Source: Micropruina glycogenica
GTDB taxonomy: Bacteria > Actinomycetota > Actinomycetes > Propionibacteriales > Propionibacteriaceae
DNA: 64,000 nucleotides
Direction: 5' to 3'
NCBI RefSeq assembly: GCF_900289045.1
Contig: NZ_LT985188.1
Location: 3,780,678 to 3,844,677, forward strand
In this document: positions 1 to 8,110 of the stretch, in pieces
Numbering within the stretch: position 1 is the first letter of the stretch
Layout: each line of letters starts with the position of its first letter
The notes under the pieces: model-generated
What the model saw: the letters and a program-made list of their open reading frames with translations, nothing else
Told to the model about the DNA's origin: nothing
The model's database searches: none
Translations under genes and position numbers: made by a program

Positions 1-164
1 CCGGCGTCCTCGAGTTCACGCAGTCGGATCGCGAGCATGTTGGTCGGCACGCCCAGGGCGCGCTGCAGGTCGCCGTAGCGCTGCGGCCCGTCGAGCAGCT
101 GCTCCACGATGAGCAGCGCCCACCGGGCTCCTACGACGTCGAGGGCGGCGGCGAGATCGCTCAC
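1..164 (-). CDS. HxlR-type winged-helix transcriptional regulator (partial, runs off the window)
   Basis: Reverse-strand translation from a GTG at 164 gives about 54 residues containing GARWALLIVEQLLDG, RYGDLQRAL and LAIRLRELEDAG. This is the usual DNA-recognition part of HxlR/MarR-like regulators, in which the protein binds its operator as a dimer. The C-terminal half lies outside the window. The GTG start overlaps the TGA of the upstream VOC gene by four bases (GTGA, 161-164), so the two are probably translated together and the regulator probably controls its own operon. Family membership is clear from the helix-turn-helix region; the ligand is unknown. Confidence 0.8.
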   Translation of the reverse strand, partial: MSDLAAALDVVGARWALLIVEQLLDGPQRYGDLQRALGVPTNMLAIRLRELEDA

Positions 165-565
165 GGGGTCGGTTCGGCCTCTGGCTTCATCCAGAACGGG
201 GAGTAGTGGTAGCCGTCGGGGTCGTCGAACTGGCGCTGGTACATGAAGGTGTAGTCGTCGGTGTCACCGATCCGGCCGCCTGCCGCGCCCGCGCGCTCGA
301 CCAGCTCGTCGACCGACTGCCGGCTGGGCAGGTCGAACGACACCGTGACCTTCGAAGGGGTGTCAGGCCCGCCGATCAGCTGCTCCGAGCCACCGACGCT
401 GGCATACATCTCACGACTGCCGAGCATGACGTACTGTTCGGGCGCGATCGCGAAGCACGAGACGTTGTGATCGGACATCTCGGCGTTGAGGGGCCAGCCC
501 AGGGCGGTGTAGAAGGCCGTCGACCGGTCGACGCTCTCGACCGGGCAGGTGATGAAGAGGCTCAT
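161..565 (-). CDS. VOC-superfamily (glyoxalase/bleomycin-resistance-like) protein
   Basis: This 134-residue protein begins MSLFITCPVESVDRSTAFYTALGW and ends with FMYQRQFDDPDGYHYSPFWM. The paired beta-alpha-beta-beta-beta layout and the closing DPDGYHY motif are typical of VOC proteins of the PhnB/lactoylglutathione-lyase-like type. Metal ligands cannot be assigned safely. The ATG at 565 is preferred because all family sequence starts there, although the frame stays open further upstream. The gene is first in a two-gene unit with the HxlR regulator. A substrate cannot be named; many such VOC/HxlR pairs are uncharacterised. Confidence 0.8.
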   Translation of the reverse strand: MSLFITCPVESVDRSTAFYTALGWPLNAEMSDHNVSCFAIAPEQYVMLGSREMYASVGGSEQLIGGPDTPSKVTVSFDLPSRQSVDELVERAGAAGGRIGDTDDYTFMYQRQFDDPDGYHYSPFWMKPEAEPTP

Positions 566-990
566 GCCGGGATACTTGCAAAATACAAGTGAGCAGTCAA
601 GGCCCGGCTGATGCCGGATGACTGAGTCGGACGCCCCGTTGTCCCGCCGGTCCCTTCGGGTCGTCCCTGCGGACGCCCGCCCCGTCACCCCGGCGGACTT
701 CCGCCCCGTCATCCCGGCGGATGCCGGGATCTCACGTGCAGGTGCTTGCTGAGCACCGTTCGCAACTGACCGGTGTGGAAGGTCTCGGCGGGGAGATCCC
801 GGCGATCGCCGGGATGACGAGTGAGGTGGAGGCTCCGTCCACACCGGCTGTCCCACCCGGGTCGTCGGGCGTTCGCGGGATGACGAGTGAGGCGGACGCT
901 TCGTCGCACCGTCTGTCCCACCCGGGAGATCCCGGCGTTCGCCGGAATGCCGAGTGAGGTGGACGGCGGTCTCTTCCGCCGCACCCAGCC
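566..990. repeat. Cluster of dispersed palindromic repeats (family A) in a gene-free stretch
   Basis: No credible gene is seen here. Copies of an ATCCCGGCGNNCGCCGGGAT palindrome flanked by GTC/GAG-type ends occur at 708-733, 793-820 and 926-954, with decayed copies at 684-700 and 861-886. Adjacent copies are separated by a repeated GTGAGG(T/C)GGA..CTCCGTC-like spacer, so the cluster probably grew by tandem duplication. Other copies in the window are at 7783-7808, 7859-7884, 10094-10120, 16646-16671, 28582-28606, 42882-42906, 42995-43021, 51886-51911, 51963-51989 and 61087-61112. Confidence 0.8.
574..590. promoter_or_regulatory. Candidate operator upstream of the VOC/HxlR pair
   Basis: ACTTG at 574-578 and CAAGT at 586-590 form an inverted repeat with a 7-base AT-rich spacer, 9 bases upstream of the VOC start codon. 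Position and symmetry suit binding by the HxlR-type regulator encoded next in the operon. This is inferred from symmetry only. Confidence 0.45.
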
Positions 991-994
991 TTAG

Positions 995-2188
995 GGATGC
1001 GCTGATCTTTGTGGTGTGCGGTTCGGTGGCTGGCTTCGGCTGTTGGGACGCGAAATTGTTGGGGTATGGACAGCGAGCAGCCTTCTTTCGCCGATGTCGA
1101 GTACGGCAATCGTCGGCGGGTTTCCAAACGTGAGCAGTTCTTGGAGCAGATGGAGGCCACGATCCCGTGGCAGGTGTGGATCGATCTGATCGAGCCGTAC
1201 TACTACCTGGACCGGCCAGGTAAGACGGGTCGGAAGGCGAAGCCGCTGGCGATGATGCTGCGCATGTATTTGCTGCAGGTCTGGTTCAACCTGTCCGATG
1301 AGGGGGTCGAGGACGCGATCTACGACTCGTTCGCGATGCGCCGGTTCCTGGGTGTGGACTTCACGGTGGAGCAGGTGCCCGACGCGACCACACTGCTGCA
1401 CTTTCGTCACCTGTTGGAGAAGCATCAGCTTGGCCAGAGACTGCTGGCGGCGCAGAACGACCTGTTTGAGCGTGAGGGTTGGATCATGCGGGGCGGCACG
1501 ATCGTGGACGCCACGATCATTGCGGCACCGTCGTCGACCAAGAACGCCACCGGTGCCAGGGATCCCGAGATGCACCAGACCCGCAAGGGCAATCAGTGGT
1601 ACTTCGGGATGAAGGCCCACATCGGCACCGATGCCGGCACCGGATATGTGCACTCGGTCACCGCCACCGCGGCGAACGTGTCCGATATCACCGAGGCTGT
1701 CCATCTGATGCGGCCCGATGACACTGCCGGGTGGGGCGATGCCGGTTACCTGGGTGTCGACAAACGCGAGGAGATCACCGGCGATCCCCACCTCGCCGGC
1801 GTCACCTGGCACATTGCAGCCCGCAAGAGCCAGTTGGCGAGGATGCATCCTCATGAGCGGGCGATCGAGTCCCGCAAGGCCGGGGTGCGGGCCAAGGTCG
1901 AGCACGCGTTCCTGATCGTCAAACGAGACTTCGGGTTCACCAAGACCCGCTACCGCGGCCTGGCGAAGAATCTCCATCATCTCCACGTCGCGTTCGCGTT
2001 GGCGAACTGGCTGATGCGGGCACGTGCCGTCGCTCTCACCACGGCGGCGGCATAGCGTCAGCCTGCCCGAAACCGCCCCAACAGGCCCCCCGCAGCGAAT
2101 CGATCAGCCGACAACGCCCACACCCAACCCCTCCAAGAGCACGATCACCGTCACTCACGCCACGAATGGCACGTTGATCAGCGGTTCC
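995..2188 (+). mobile_element. Complete IS5-group insertion sequence, 1194 bp
   Basis: The element carries one transposase gene. Its ends are imperfect inverted repeats: left GGATGCGCTGATCTTTGTG, right (reverse complement) GGAACCGCTGATCAACGTG. They share the core CGCTGATC. Both ends are flanked by TTAG (991-994 and 2189-2192), a 4-bp target duplication of the YTAR type expected for the IS5 group. The size is close to that of IS5 itself. Intact ends, an intact duplication and an open transposase frame indicate a fairly recent insertion. The right end abuts the stop codon of the LacI gene. Confidence 0.92.
1066..2055 (+). CDS. IS5-family DDE transposase
   Basis: The 329-residue protein aligns by eye along its length with the E. 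coli IS5 transposase. Visible blocks are FADVEYGNRRRVSKREQFL near the start, PLAMMLRMYLLQVWFNLSDEG, PDATTLLHFRHLLE, the first catalytic segment GGTIVDATIIAAPSSTKN, DPEMHQTRKGNQWYFGMKAH, the second Asp region WGDAGYLG, and the third catalytic block RAKVEHAFLIVKRDFGFTKTRYRGL with its Glu. It cuts and joins DNA at the terminal repeats. The frame stays open upstream, but ATG 1066 matches the family N-terminus. Its isoleucine codons (ATC before C, ATT before G) do not follow the host habit seen in eno and moaA, as expected for acquired DNA. Confidence 0.95.
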   Translation: MDSEQPSFADVEYGNRRRVSKREQFLEQMEATIPWQVWIDLIEPYYYLDRPGKTGRKAKPLAMMLRMYLLQVWFNLSDEGVEDAIYDSFAMRRFLGVDFTVEQVPDATTLLHFRHLLEKHQLGQRLLAAQNDLFEREGWIMRGGTIVDATIIAAPSSTKNATGARDPEMHQTRKGNQWYFGMKAHIGTDAGTGYVHSVTATAANVSDITEAVHLMRPDDTAGWGDAGYLGVDKREEITGDPHLAGVTWHIAARKSQLARMHPHERAIESRKAGVRAKVEHAFLIVKRDFGFTKTRYRGLAKNLHHLHVAFALANWLMRARAVALTTAAA

Positions 2189-3208
2189 TTAGGGGTCGAC
2201 AGTTCTGATCGACTCGCGGACTCGAAGCGGCATGTGCACCAGCAGGTGTTCGGGTTCGGCGTCGCTGAGCAGCATCTCCATGGCCCGGCGACCCATCTCT
2301 TCGTAGGGAATCGCCGCGGTGGTCAGGCCCGGACGCAGGTACGACGCGATCACGTCGTCGTCGAACGAGGCGATCGAGATGTCGTCCGGCACCCGCAGGC
2401 CGTGCTCGGCCATCGCCTGGTACACGCCGAACGCCAGCCGGTCGTTGAGGCAGATCAAACCCGTCGGACGCGCCCCGCTCGCGAGAAGTTCCTGCATGGC
2501 CTCGTAGCCCACGTGTGGCTCCCACACAAAGCTGTCGTACAGCCAACTGGGCGTCACGCCGTACTCGTTCAAGGCCGCGAAGATGCCGTCGTATCGCAGT
2601 TGAATGGTCACCGACTCGCGCGGGTTCGACGCATGCTCGGGCGAGTAGCCGATCACCGCGATGTCGCGGTGGCCGGCCTCGAGCAGCATGGTGGCCATGG
2701 CGCGTCCGGCCTCGTACTCGGCGGGCAGCACGCTGGGGTGATCGGCCGGGCTGGTGGAGTTGATCAGCACCACCGGCAACTCGGCCGGAATCTTGGGCAC
2801 GTCGATCTCTTTGGCACCCATCAGGCCGAACACCACCGCGTCCGGCTGCCGGTCGAGCATCGCCCGCAGCGCCGCTTTGATGCGCCGTGGGTTGCTGCCG
2901 GTCTCGGCGATCAGCACGGTGTGCCGGTGCTGCTCGGCCACGTCGAGCAGGCCGCGGATCATCGCCGACGCGTACCGGGTGACAGTCACGTCGTCTGACA
3001 AGAAGGCCACGGTCTGGGTCTTGCCGACGCGCAGGCTGCGGGCGGCCGGGTTGGGCCGGTAGTCGAGCTGTTCGGCCGCGGCCCTGATGCGCGCCGCGGC
3101 GTCTGCCGAGAGGCGGCTGCCCGGTTTGTCGTTCAGCACCAGGCTGACCGCCGTCGGTGACACCCCGGCGAGGGCCGCGACGTCGGCCAGCGTCGTCCGC
3201 TTGGTCAT
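2189..3208 (-). CDS. LacI-family transcriptional repressor of the adjacent sugar-uptake operon
   Basis: 339 residues. The N-terminal helix-turn-helix MTKRTTLADVAALAGVSPTA is followed by a SLVLNDKPGSRLS hinge-like segment and a periplasmic-binding-protein-like ligand domain (VAFLSDDVT, AVVFGLMG, VIGYSPEH, GLICLNDRLAFGVYQAM, SIASFDDDVIASYLRPGLTT). It is transcribed away from the ABC importer genes at 3415 and probably represses them by binding the palindrome at 3349-3364 until a sugar binds. The ATG at 3208 is chosen because the HTH begins there. The TAA stop is the first three bases of the IS target duplication, so the insertion left the reading frame whole. Confidence 0.92.
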   Translation of the reverse strand: MTKRTTLADVAALAGVSPTAVSLVLNDKPGSRLSADAAARIRAAAEQLDYRPNPAARSLRVGKTQTVAFLSDDVTVTRYASAMIRGLLDVAEQHRHTVLIAETGSNPRRIKAALRAMLDRQPDAVVFGLMGAKEIDVPKIPAELPVVLINSTSPADHPSVLPAEYEAGRAMATMLLEAGHRDIAVIGYSPEHASNPRESVTIQLRYDGIFAALNEYGVTPSWLYDSFVWEPHVGYEAMQELLASGARPTGLICLNDRLAFGVYQAMAEHGLRVPDDISIASFDDDVIASYLRPGLTTAAIPYEEMGRRAMEMLLSDAEPEHLLVHMPLRVRESIRTVDP

Positions 3209-3292
3209 TGCCTGCGCACCCCCTCGGTGGCCGATTCTGCCATGGCTACGGGTGTCATCCCCTCCCAACCATCACTGCGTGAGAAGTACCAC

Positions 3293-3364
3293 ATGAAAAC
3301 CATTTAGCAGGGTTGACCACCGCCCGCTGGGCTGTTACGGTTCCCTCAGCTAAATGGATTTAGC
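3293..3364 (+). promoter_or_regulatory. Promoter and paired LacI-type operators of the sugar ABC operon
   Basis: A perfect palindrome GCTAAATGGATTTAGC lies at 3349-3364. A second site, ATGAAAACCATTTAGC at 3293-3308, has the same right half (CCATTTAGC) and a weaker left half. Between them is a sigma70-like promoter, TTGACC (3313-3318), a 17-base spacer and TACGGT (3336-3341). The downstream operator covers the expected transcription start and the upstream operator precedes the -35 box; their centres are 56 bp apart, which would suit looping or co-operative repression by the LacI protein encoded next door. Confidence 0.75.
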
Positions 3365-3414
3365 GCCCAAGCCAGGGTTCACAGCAGAACCCTCGATCGT
3401 TCCGGAGGAACCTC

Positions 3415-4713
3415 GTGATCTCACTGAAGAAGCTCGGCGTGGTGGGTATCGCCGCAGCGCTGTCGCTCTCATTCGCCGCCTGCTCCAAGGGCGGTGGTGC
3501 CCAAGCCACCAGCAACTCCACGGCCGCCGCCAGCGGCCTCGTCGAGTTGAGCATGTGGACGCACAACGCCGGCAACAAAGAAGAACTGGCGGCCGTCACG
3601 TCCGTGGTCAACGACTTCAACGCCAGCCAGACCAAGTACCAGGTGAAGCTGCAGGCGTTTCCGCAAGACAGCTACAACCAGTCGGTGACCGCGGCCGCGG
3701 CGGCGAAGAAGCTGCCCTGCATTCTCGACATCGACCAGCCGAACGTGGCCAACTGGGCCTGGGCCGGCTACCTCGCCCCGATCGAGGGCATGGACGACGT
3801 GCTGGGCAAGTTCCTGCCGTCGACCGTCGCCAAGTACAACGGCAAGACCTACGCCTACGGCTACTACGACGTCTCGCTCACTTGGGTGACCCGCAAGTCG
3901 ATTCTGAAGAAGTACGGCATTCGTACGCCAACCATCGACCAGCCGTGGACCGCTGATGAGTTCATGGCCGCGATGAAGAAGGTCAAGGACTCCGGCGACT
4001 TCCAGTACCCGGCCGACCTGGCCACGGGCTGGACCGGCGAGTGGTGGCCCTACGGGTTCTCGCCGCTGCTGCAGAGCTTCGGCGGCGACCTGATCAATCG
4101 CACCGACTTCAAGTCCGCACAGGGCTCGCTGAACGGCGACGCGGCGATCAAGTGGGCGAACTGGTTCAACCAGATGGGCAAAGACGGCTACATGGCCAAG
4201 AAGTCCAGCTCTGACCCGTCGCAGGACTTCATGAACGGCAAGACCGCCTTCTTGTGGAACGGTTCGTGGACGGCCGTCCCGACCCGCAAGAAGTTCGGCG
4301 ACGACATTCTGTTCGCCCCGCCCGTTGACTTCGGCAACGGTCCGAAGGTTGGCGGCGGCTCGTGGACGTGGGGCATGTCGACCGGTTGTGCCGACGCCGC
4401 CGGTGCTGCGGAGTACCTCAAGTTCGCCGCGGCCGACAAGTACGTGGCCAAGGTCGCGCAAGACACCAACAACATTCCGGCCACCGACGCCGCCGCGGCT
4501 CTGGTGCCCGGGTTCGAAGAGGGCGGCCAGAACGACATCTTCCGTCAGTACTCGAAGAAGTTCACGGTGCTGCGTCCCGAGACCCCGGGCTACCCGTTCG
4601 TCGCGACCACCTTCGAGAAGGCCGCGAAGGACATTCTCAACGGTGCCGACCCCAAGGCCACGCTCGACCAGGCCGTCGCCGACATCGATAGCAACCAGCA
4701 GCAGTACAGCTGA
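3415..4713 (+). CDS. Sugar ABC transporter substrate-binding lipoprotein
   Basis: 432 residues with a lipoprotein signal (LSFAAC, Cys23) followed by a Gly/Ser/Thr linker and a family-1 extracellular solute-binding protein fold: VELSMWTHNAGNKEELAAV, LPCILDIDQPNVANWAWAGYL, GKTYAYGYYDVSLTWVTRK, DFMNGKTAFLWNGSW and GSWTWGMSTGC. It would capture an oligosaccharide outside the membrane and deliver it to the permeases at 4872 and 5819. The start is GTG at 3415 with GGAGG at 3404-3408. The downstream glycosidase suggests a fructan- or sucrose-like ligand, but the ligand is inferred only from neighbours. No ATPase is encoded nearby; a shared MsiK-type ATPase elsewhere is likely. Confidence 0.93.
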   Translation: MISLKKLGVVGIAAALSLSFAACSKGGGAQATSNSTAAASGLVELSMWTHNAGNKEELAAVTSVVNDFNASQTKYQVKLQAFPQDSYNQSVTAAAAAKKLPCILDIDQPNVANWAWAGYLAPIEGMDDVLGKFLPSTVAKYNGKTYAYGYYDVSLTWVTRKSILKKYGIRTPTIDQPWTADEFMAAMKKVKDSGDFQYPADLATGWTGEWWPYGFSPLLQSFGGDLINRTDFKSAQGSLNGDAAIKWANWFNQMGKDGYMAKKSSSDPSQDFMNGKTAFLWNGSWTAVPTRKKFGDDILFAPPVDFGNGPKVGGGSWTWGMSTGCADAAGAAEYLKFAAADKYVAKVAQDTNNIPATDAAAALVPGFEEGGQNDIFRQYSKKFTVLRPETPGYPFVATTFEKAAKDILNGADPKATLDQAVADIDSNQQQYS

Positions 4714-4717
4714 CCCG

Positions 4718-4848
4718 TTGGTCGAGCTTGTCGAGACCTCGCACGCAGAGGTCTCGACAGGCTCGGCCGGCCGACACACGCCGGTCTGTTGGTCGAGCTT
4801 GTCGAGACCTTGCACTTCGGGGCCTCGACAGGCTCGGCCGGCGACCAA
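4718..4848 (+). repeat. Two intercistronic hairpin repeats (family C) between binding protein and permease
   Basis: Two tandem copies (about 4718-4773 and 4788-4848) each carry GGTCGAGCTTGTCGAGACC and, after a short loop, a near-complementary arm ending CTCGACAGGCTCGGCC. In the first copy the arms pair over about 20 bp with two mismatches. This repeat type occurs again near 10036-10056, 28520-28545, 33405-33425 and 56811-56862. Inside this operon the hairpins could protect the upstream message from 3' decay or partly terminate it, giving more binding protein than permease. Confidence 0.8.
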
Positions 4849-4871
4849 CCCGAACCGAAGGGAGTTCGTCG

Positions 4872-5822
4872 ATGTCGACGGCCACCGCCACCGTTGCCGC
4901 CAGCGGCCAGGAAGTCGCACTGGGCAAGCGGAAATCCAAGGGCCGGGCACCGTCCGGCCGTGCCAGCGGCACCGCGTGGGCCATGCTCGCGCCCGCCGCG
5001 ATTCTGATGCTGGTGTTTCTGATCGTGCCGATCGTGCTGACCCTGAGCCTGGCGTTCACCGACGCCCGGCTTATCTCACCCACCCCGGCCAAGTTCACCG
5101 GGCTGGCCAACTTCACCCGGCTGTTCGGGTCGAACACGTTTTGGCACTCGTTGCTCAACACGGTGATCTTCGCCGTGGTTATCGTGCCGGTTCAGTCGGG
5201 CTGCGCCCTGGGCCTGGCGCTGCTGGTGAACGCCAAAGTGCGCGGCACCAACTTCTTTCGCACCGTCTACTTTCTGCCGGTGGTCACCTCGATGGTCGTG
5301 GTGTCGATGCTGTGGATGTTCATGTATCAGCAGAACGGCCTGATCAACGCGCTGCTCGCCAAGGTCGGCATCACGGGCCCCGACTGGCTGAACGACCCGA
5401 ACACGGCCCTGTTCGCGATCATCTTGATGTCGGCCTGGCAGGCCATGGGCTTTCACATGGTGATCTGGCTGTCCGGATTGCAGACGATTTCGGCCGACCT
5501 GTACGAGGCTGCGGCCCTGGACGGGGCGACCGGCTGGCAGCAGTTCGTCCACGTCACCTGGCCCGGGCTCAAGCAGACCCGCACGTTCATTCTGATCACC
5601 ATCACCATCGCCGCGTTCTCACTGTTCACCCAGATTCAGATCATGACCCAGGGCGGCCCGCTCGATTCGACCTCGACCCTGGTGTTCCTGGCGGTGCGCA
5701 CCGGCTTTCAGCAGCAACAGACCGGGTACGCCTCGGCCATGTCGCTGGTCTTCTTCGTGCTCGTGCTGGCGGTCTCGCTGGTGCAGCGCTACCTCACCCG
5801 TGACAAGGAGCTTCAACGATGA
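4872..5822 (+). CDS. Sugar ABC transporter permease (MalF/UgpA-type)
   Basis: 316 residues with about six membrane helices, beginning AWAMLAPAAILMLVFLIVPIV. The EAA loop that docks the ATPase reads EAAALDGATGWQQFVHVTWP. It pairs with the permease that follows, overlapping it by four bases (ATGA), so the two are translationally coupled. The ATG at 4872 has AAGGGA a few bases upstream (around 4858); the frame is open further upstream only through the repeat DNA, whose translation (VETLHFGASTG-like) is not protein-like. It is separated from the binding-protein gene by the two hairpins at 4718-4848. Confidence 0.93.
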   Translation: MSTATATVAASGQEVALGKRKSKGRAPSGRASGTAWAMLAPAAILMLVFLIVPIVLTLSLAFTDARLISPTPAKFTGLANFTRLFGSNTFWHSLLNTVIFAVVIVPVQSGCALGLALLVNAKVRGTNFFRTVYFLPVVTSMVVVSMLWMFMYQQNGLINALLAKVGITGPDWLNDPNTALFAIILMSAWQAMGFHMVIWLSGLQTISADLYEAAALDGATGWQQFVHVTWPGLKQTRTFILITITIAAFSLFTQIQIMTQGGPLDSTSTLVFLAVRTGFQQQQTGYASAMSLVFFVLVLAVSLVQRYLTRDKELQR

Positions 5823-6748
5823 GCGACACCCTCTCGCACGTGGCCGACAGCCACGCCGATGCCACCGTGGCCGTCGCAGGCACGAAAGCCAAGCCGTGGC
5901 TGGGGCCGCTGGTGATGCTGCTACGCGTCGTGCTGTGCCTGGTGTTCGGGCTGCCGCTGGTGTTTCTGATCGTGTCGAGCTTCAAACCCGACAACGAGAT
6001 CTTCGCCGCCCTCGGCACGATCAACGCGTTCCTGCCCGTCGGATCACTGTCGCTCGACAACTACTCCGGCGTCATCGACCGGGTGCCGTTCGCCACCTTC
6101 ATGATGAACTCGGTGCTGATCTCGGTGGTCACCGTCGCGCTGGGCCTGCTGGTCAACTCGATGGCCGCCTTCGCCCTGTCGCGCATGGAGTTCCGCGGTC
6201 AGAAGCTCATTCTCGGGGTGATCCTCGCCACGCTGATCGTGCCCTTCGAGACCATGGCGCTGCCGCTGCTGTGGTGGGTGAATCAACTGCCCTACTTCGA
6301 CGGCTCGATCGGCTGGCTCGACACCTACGAGGTGCAGATCATTCCGTTCGTGGCCAACGCGTTCTCGATCTACCTCTTCTACCAGTACTTCGACTCGATT
6401 CCGAAGGAGCTGGACGAGGCGGCGAAGGTCGATGGGGCCGGCTGGTTTCGTATCTACCGCTCGATCGTGATGCCGCTGTCCGGCCCGGCCATCGCCACCG
6501 TCGCGATCCTCACCTTTCTGCCGGCCTGGAACAGCTACCTGTGGCCGCTGATGGTCACCCAATCCGAGGCGATCCGTCCGGTGATGGTGGGCATGGACTA
6601 CTTCAAGCAGATGACCGGCTCGACCGGCACCGCCTGGGGGCAGATCATGGCGTACGCGTCGATGATCACCGTGCCCGTGCTCGCCCTGTTCATCGCCTTT
6701 CAGCGGGCGTTCATCAACTCGATCGCCAGCTCCGGCGTGAAGGGCTGA
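5819..6748 (+). CDS. Sugar ABC transporter permease (MalG/UgpE-type)
   Basis: 309 residues, about six membrane helices. It has the MalG-type N-terminal helix (LVFGLPLVFLIVSSFKPDNEIF) and the EAA loop DEAAKVDGAGWFRIYRSIVMP. It forms the second half of the import channel. The ATG overlaps the stop of the first permease (5819-5822). Unlike most genes here it uses ATC before C several times (for example in VILATL, AILTF and EAIRP), so its codon habit is slightly different from its neighbours. The glycosidase gene follows after four bases. Confidence 0.93.
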   Translation: MSDTLSHVADSHADATVAVAGTKAKPWLGPLVMLLRVVLCLVFGLPLVFLIVSSFKPDNEIFAALGTINAFLPVGSLSLDNYSGVIDRVPFATFMMNSVLISVVTVALGLLVNSMAAFALSRMEFRGQKLILGVILATLIVPFETMALPLLWWVNQLPYFDGSIGWLDTYEVQIIPFVANAFSIYLFYQYFDSIPKELDEAAKVDGAGWFRIYRSIVMPLSGPAIATVAILTFLPAWNSYLWPLMVTQSEAIRPVMVGMDYFKQMTGSTGTAWGQIMAYASMITVPVLALFIAFQRAFINSIASSGVKG

Positions 6749-6752
6749 GGTC

Positions 6753-7709
6753 ATGTTCTCATTGCCCGAGGCATGGGTCTGGGACTTCTGGATCGTCGAC
6801 GACGGCACCCGCTACCACCTGTTCTTTCTGTACGCCTCGCGCGCCTTGAAGAACCCGGACGCCCGGCACTACCGGGCCTCCGTCGGGCATGCGGTCTCTG
6901 ACGACCTGACGAACTGGACCCGGGTCACCGACGCACTGGTTCGATCGGACGCGCCGGCGGCCGACGACCTGGCCACCTGGACGGGCTCGATCATCAAGGG
7001 CCCGGACGGTCTCTGGTACCTGTTCTACACGGGCGCCACGGCGGCGCCCGGCGGGTCGAACGTGCAGTCGATCTGCTACGCCACTTCGCCCGACCTGTAC
7101 GAGTGGACGAAGGGCGGCCAGATTCTGTCTGCCGACCCGCAGTGGTACGAGAAGCTCAGCGACGGGCAGTGGCACGACGAGGCGTTCCGCGACCCGTGGG
7201 TGTTGGCCGATCCGAACGGTGACGGCTGGCACCTGCTGATCACGGCTCGGGCCAACCACGGACCGGCGGACGACAGGGGCGTGGTGGGGCACGCGACGTC
7301 CCCCGACCTGGTTTCCTGGACGCTGCAACCCCCGTTGTCAGAGCCCGGTCAGGGGTATGGGCAACTCGAGGTGTTCGAGACCGTCCGACTCGAGGGTCGG
7401 GACTATCTGGTGTTCAACTGCCTGGCCGGCGACCTCTCGGCGGCGCACCGCGCGACGGGTACCACCGGGGGCGTGTGGCTGGCCGCGGCCGCGTCGCCGC
7501 TCGGGCCGTACGACCTGGCCGGTGCGCAGCAACTCACCGACGACAGCCAGTACGTGGGCCGCTTCGTCCACGACCGTTCAGGTCAGGCGGTGTTTCTGGC
7601 GTTCCGCAACGTCGGCCTCGACGACAGTTTCGTGGGCAGCATCACCGACCCCCAGCGGGTCGTGGTGAACGACGCGCAGGTGGTCATCGAAGGTGCATTG
7701 GTCGGCTGA
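6753..7709 (+). CDS. Glycoside hydrolase, GH32/GH68-like five-bladed beta-propeller
   Basis: 318 residues without a signal peptide, so it probably acts on the imported sugar in the cytoplasm. Visible landmarks fit the GH32/GH68/GH43 propeller clan: an N-terminal acidic residue in WVWDFWIVDDGTRYHLFFLY, a WTGSIIK strand, the FRDPWVLADP block (the RDP motif) and LEVFETVRL with the likely acid/base Glu. Last gene of the importer operon, four bases after the second permease. A fructose-releasing role on sucrose or a fructo-oligosaccharide is plausible; a GH43-type arabinosidase or xylosidase cannot be excluded. Confidence 0.75.
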   Translation: MFSLPEAWVWDFWIVDDGTRYHLFFLYASRALKNPDARHYRASVGHAVSDDLTNWTRVTDALVRSDAPAADDLATWTGSIIKGPDGLWYLFYTGATAAPGGSNVQSICYATSPDLYEWTKGGQILSADPQWYEKLSDGQWHDEAFRDPWVLADPNGDGWHLLITARANHGPADDRGVVGHATSPDLVSWTLQPPLSEPGQGYGQLEVFETVRLEGRDYLVFNCLAGDLSAAHRATGTTGGVWLAAAASPLGPYDLAGAQQLTDDSQYVGRFVHDRSGQAVFLAFRNVGLDDSFVGSITDPQRVVVNDAQVVIEGALVG

Positions 7710-7782
7710 TCGGCGCATCGGGGATCGAGCGGGTCGAGGTGGGCGGGTTGAGGACGGTTTCCCCTCTCGCGCCAGGGCGCTT

Positions 7783-7951
7783 GTCATTCCGGCGGACGCC
7801 GGAATCTCAGGACGCAACCACCGACGTACGAAGGCACCAGATCCAGCCTCTATCGACAGAGATCCCGGCGTCCGCCGGGATGACGGTTGAAGCGCCGTCC
7901 GGTCGGGACGAGACTGGTGGCGCGAGTTCGGAACCGGCCCCATCTCGCGCC
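7783..7951. repeat. Palindromic repeats between the sugar operon and rplY
   Basis: The gene-free interval 7710-8110 holds two family A palindromes (7783-7808 and 7859-7884). It also has a different hairpin with arms GGCGCGAG (7919-7926) and CTCGCGCC (7944-7951) around a GGAACCG core. Related elements lie at 38040-38076 and around 40288-40330. Confidence 0.75.
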
Positions 7952-7962
7952 GCCTTCGCGAT

Positions 7963-8099
7963 TTCACACCCGCCCGGCGAACCGGGTAGATTATGGGGGT
8001 TGCCTCGGCGAGGGGCCCCGGGCCCGTGATCGACAAGGTGTGCGCGATGCGCGTGCCCTCCCTCGTTCGAGATTCTGAGTTGCAGACGAGGTAGAGGAG
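7963..8099 (+). promoter_or_regulatory. Promoter and structured leader of the L25 gene
   Basis: TTCACA (7963-7968), an 18-base gap and TAGATT (7987-7992) make a reasonable sigma70-type promoter. The transcript leader of about 110 bases contains a short hairpin CCTCGT (8061-8066)/ACGAGG (8086-8091) directly before the ribosome site GAGGAG (8094-8099). Such a hairpin could tune translation of rplY, but no known leader family was recognised. Confidence 0.45.
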
Positions 8100-8110
8100 T
8101 AAAGCCACCC

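Noticed and set aside
991..1986. 331-residue minus-strand frame inside the insertion sequence
   Set aside because: Overlaps the well-conserved transposase in antisense; no similarity to an IS accessory protein.
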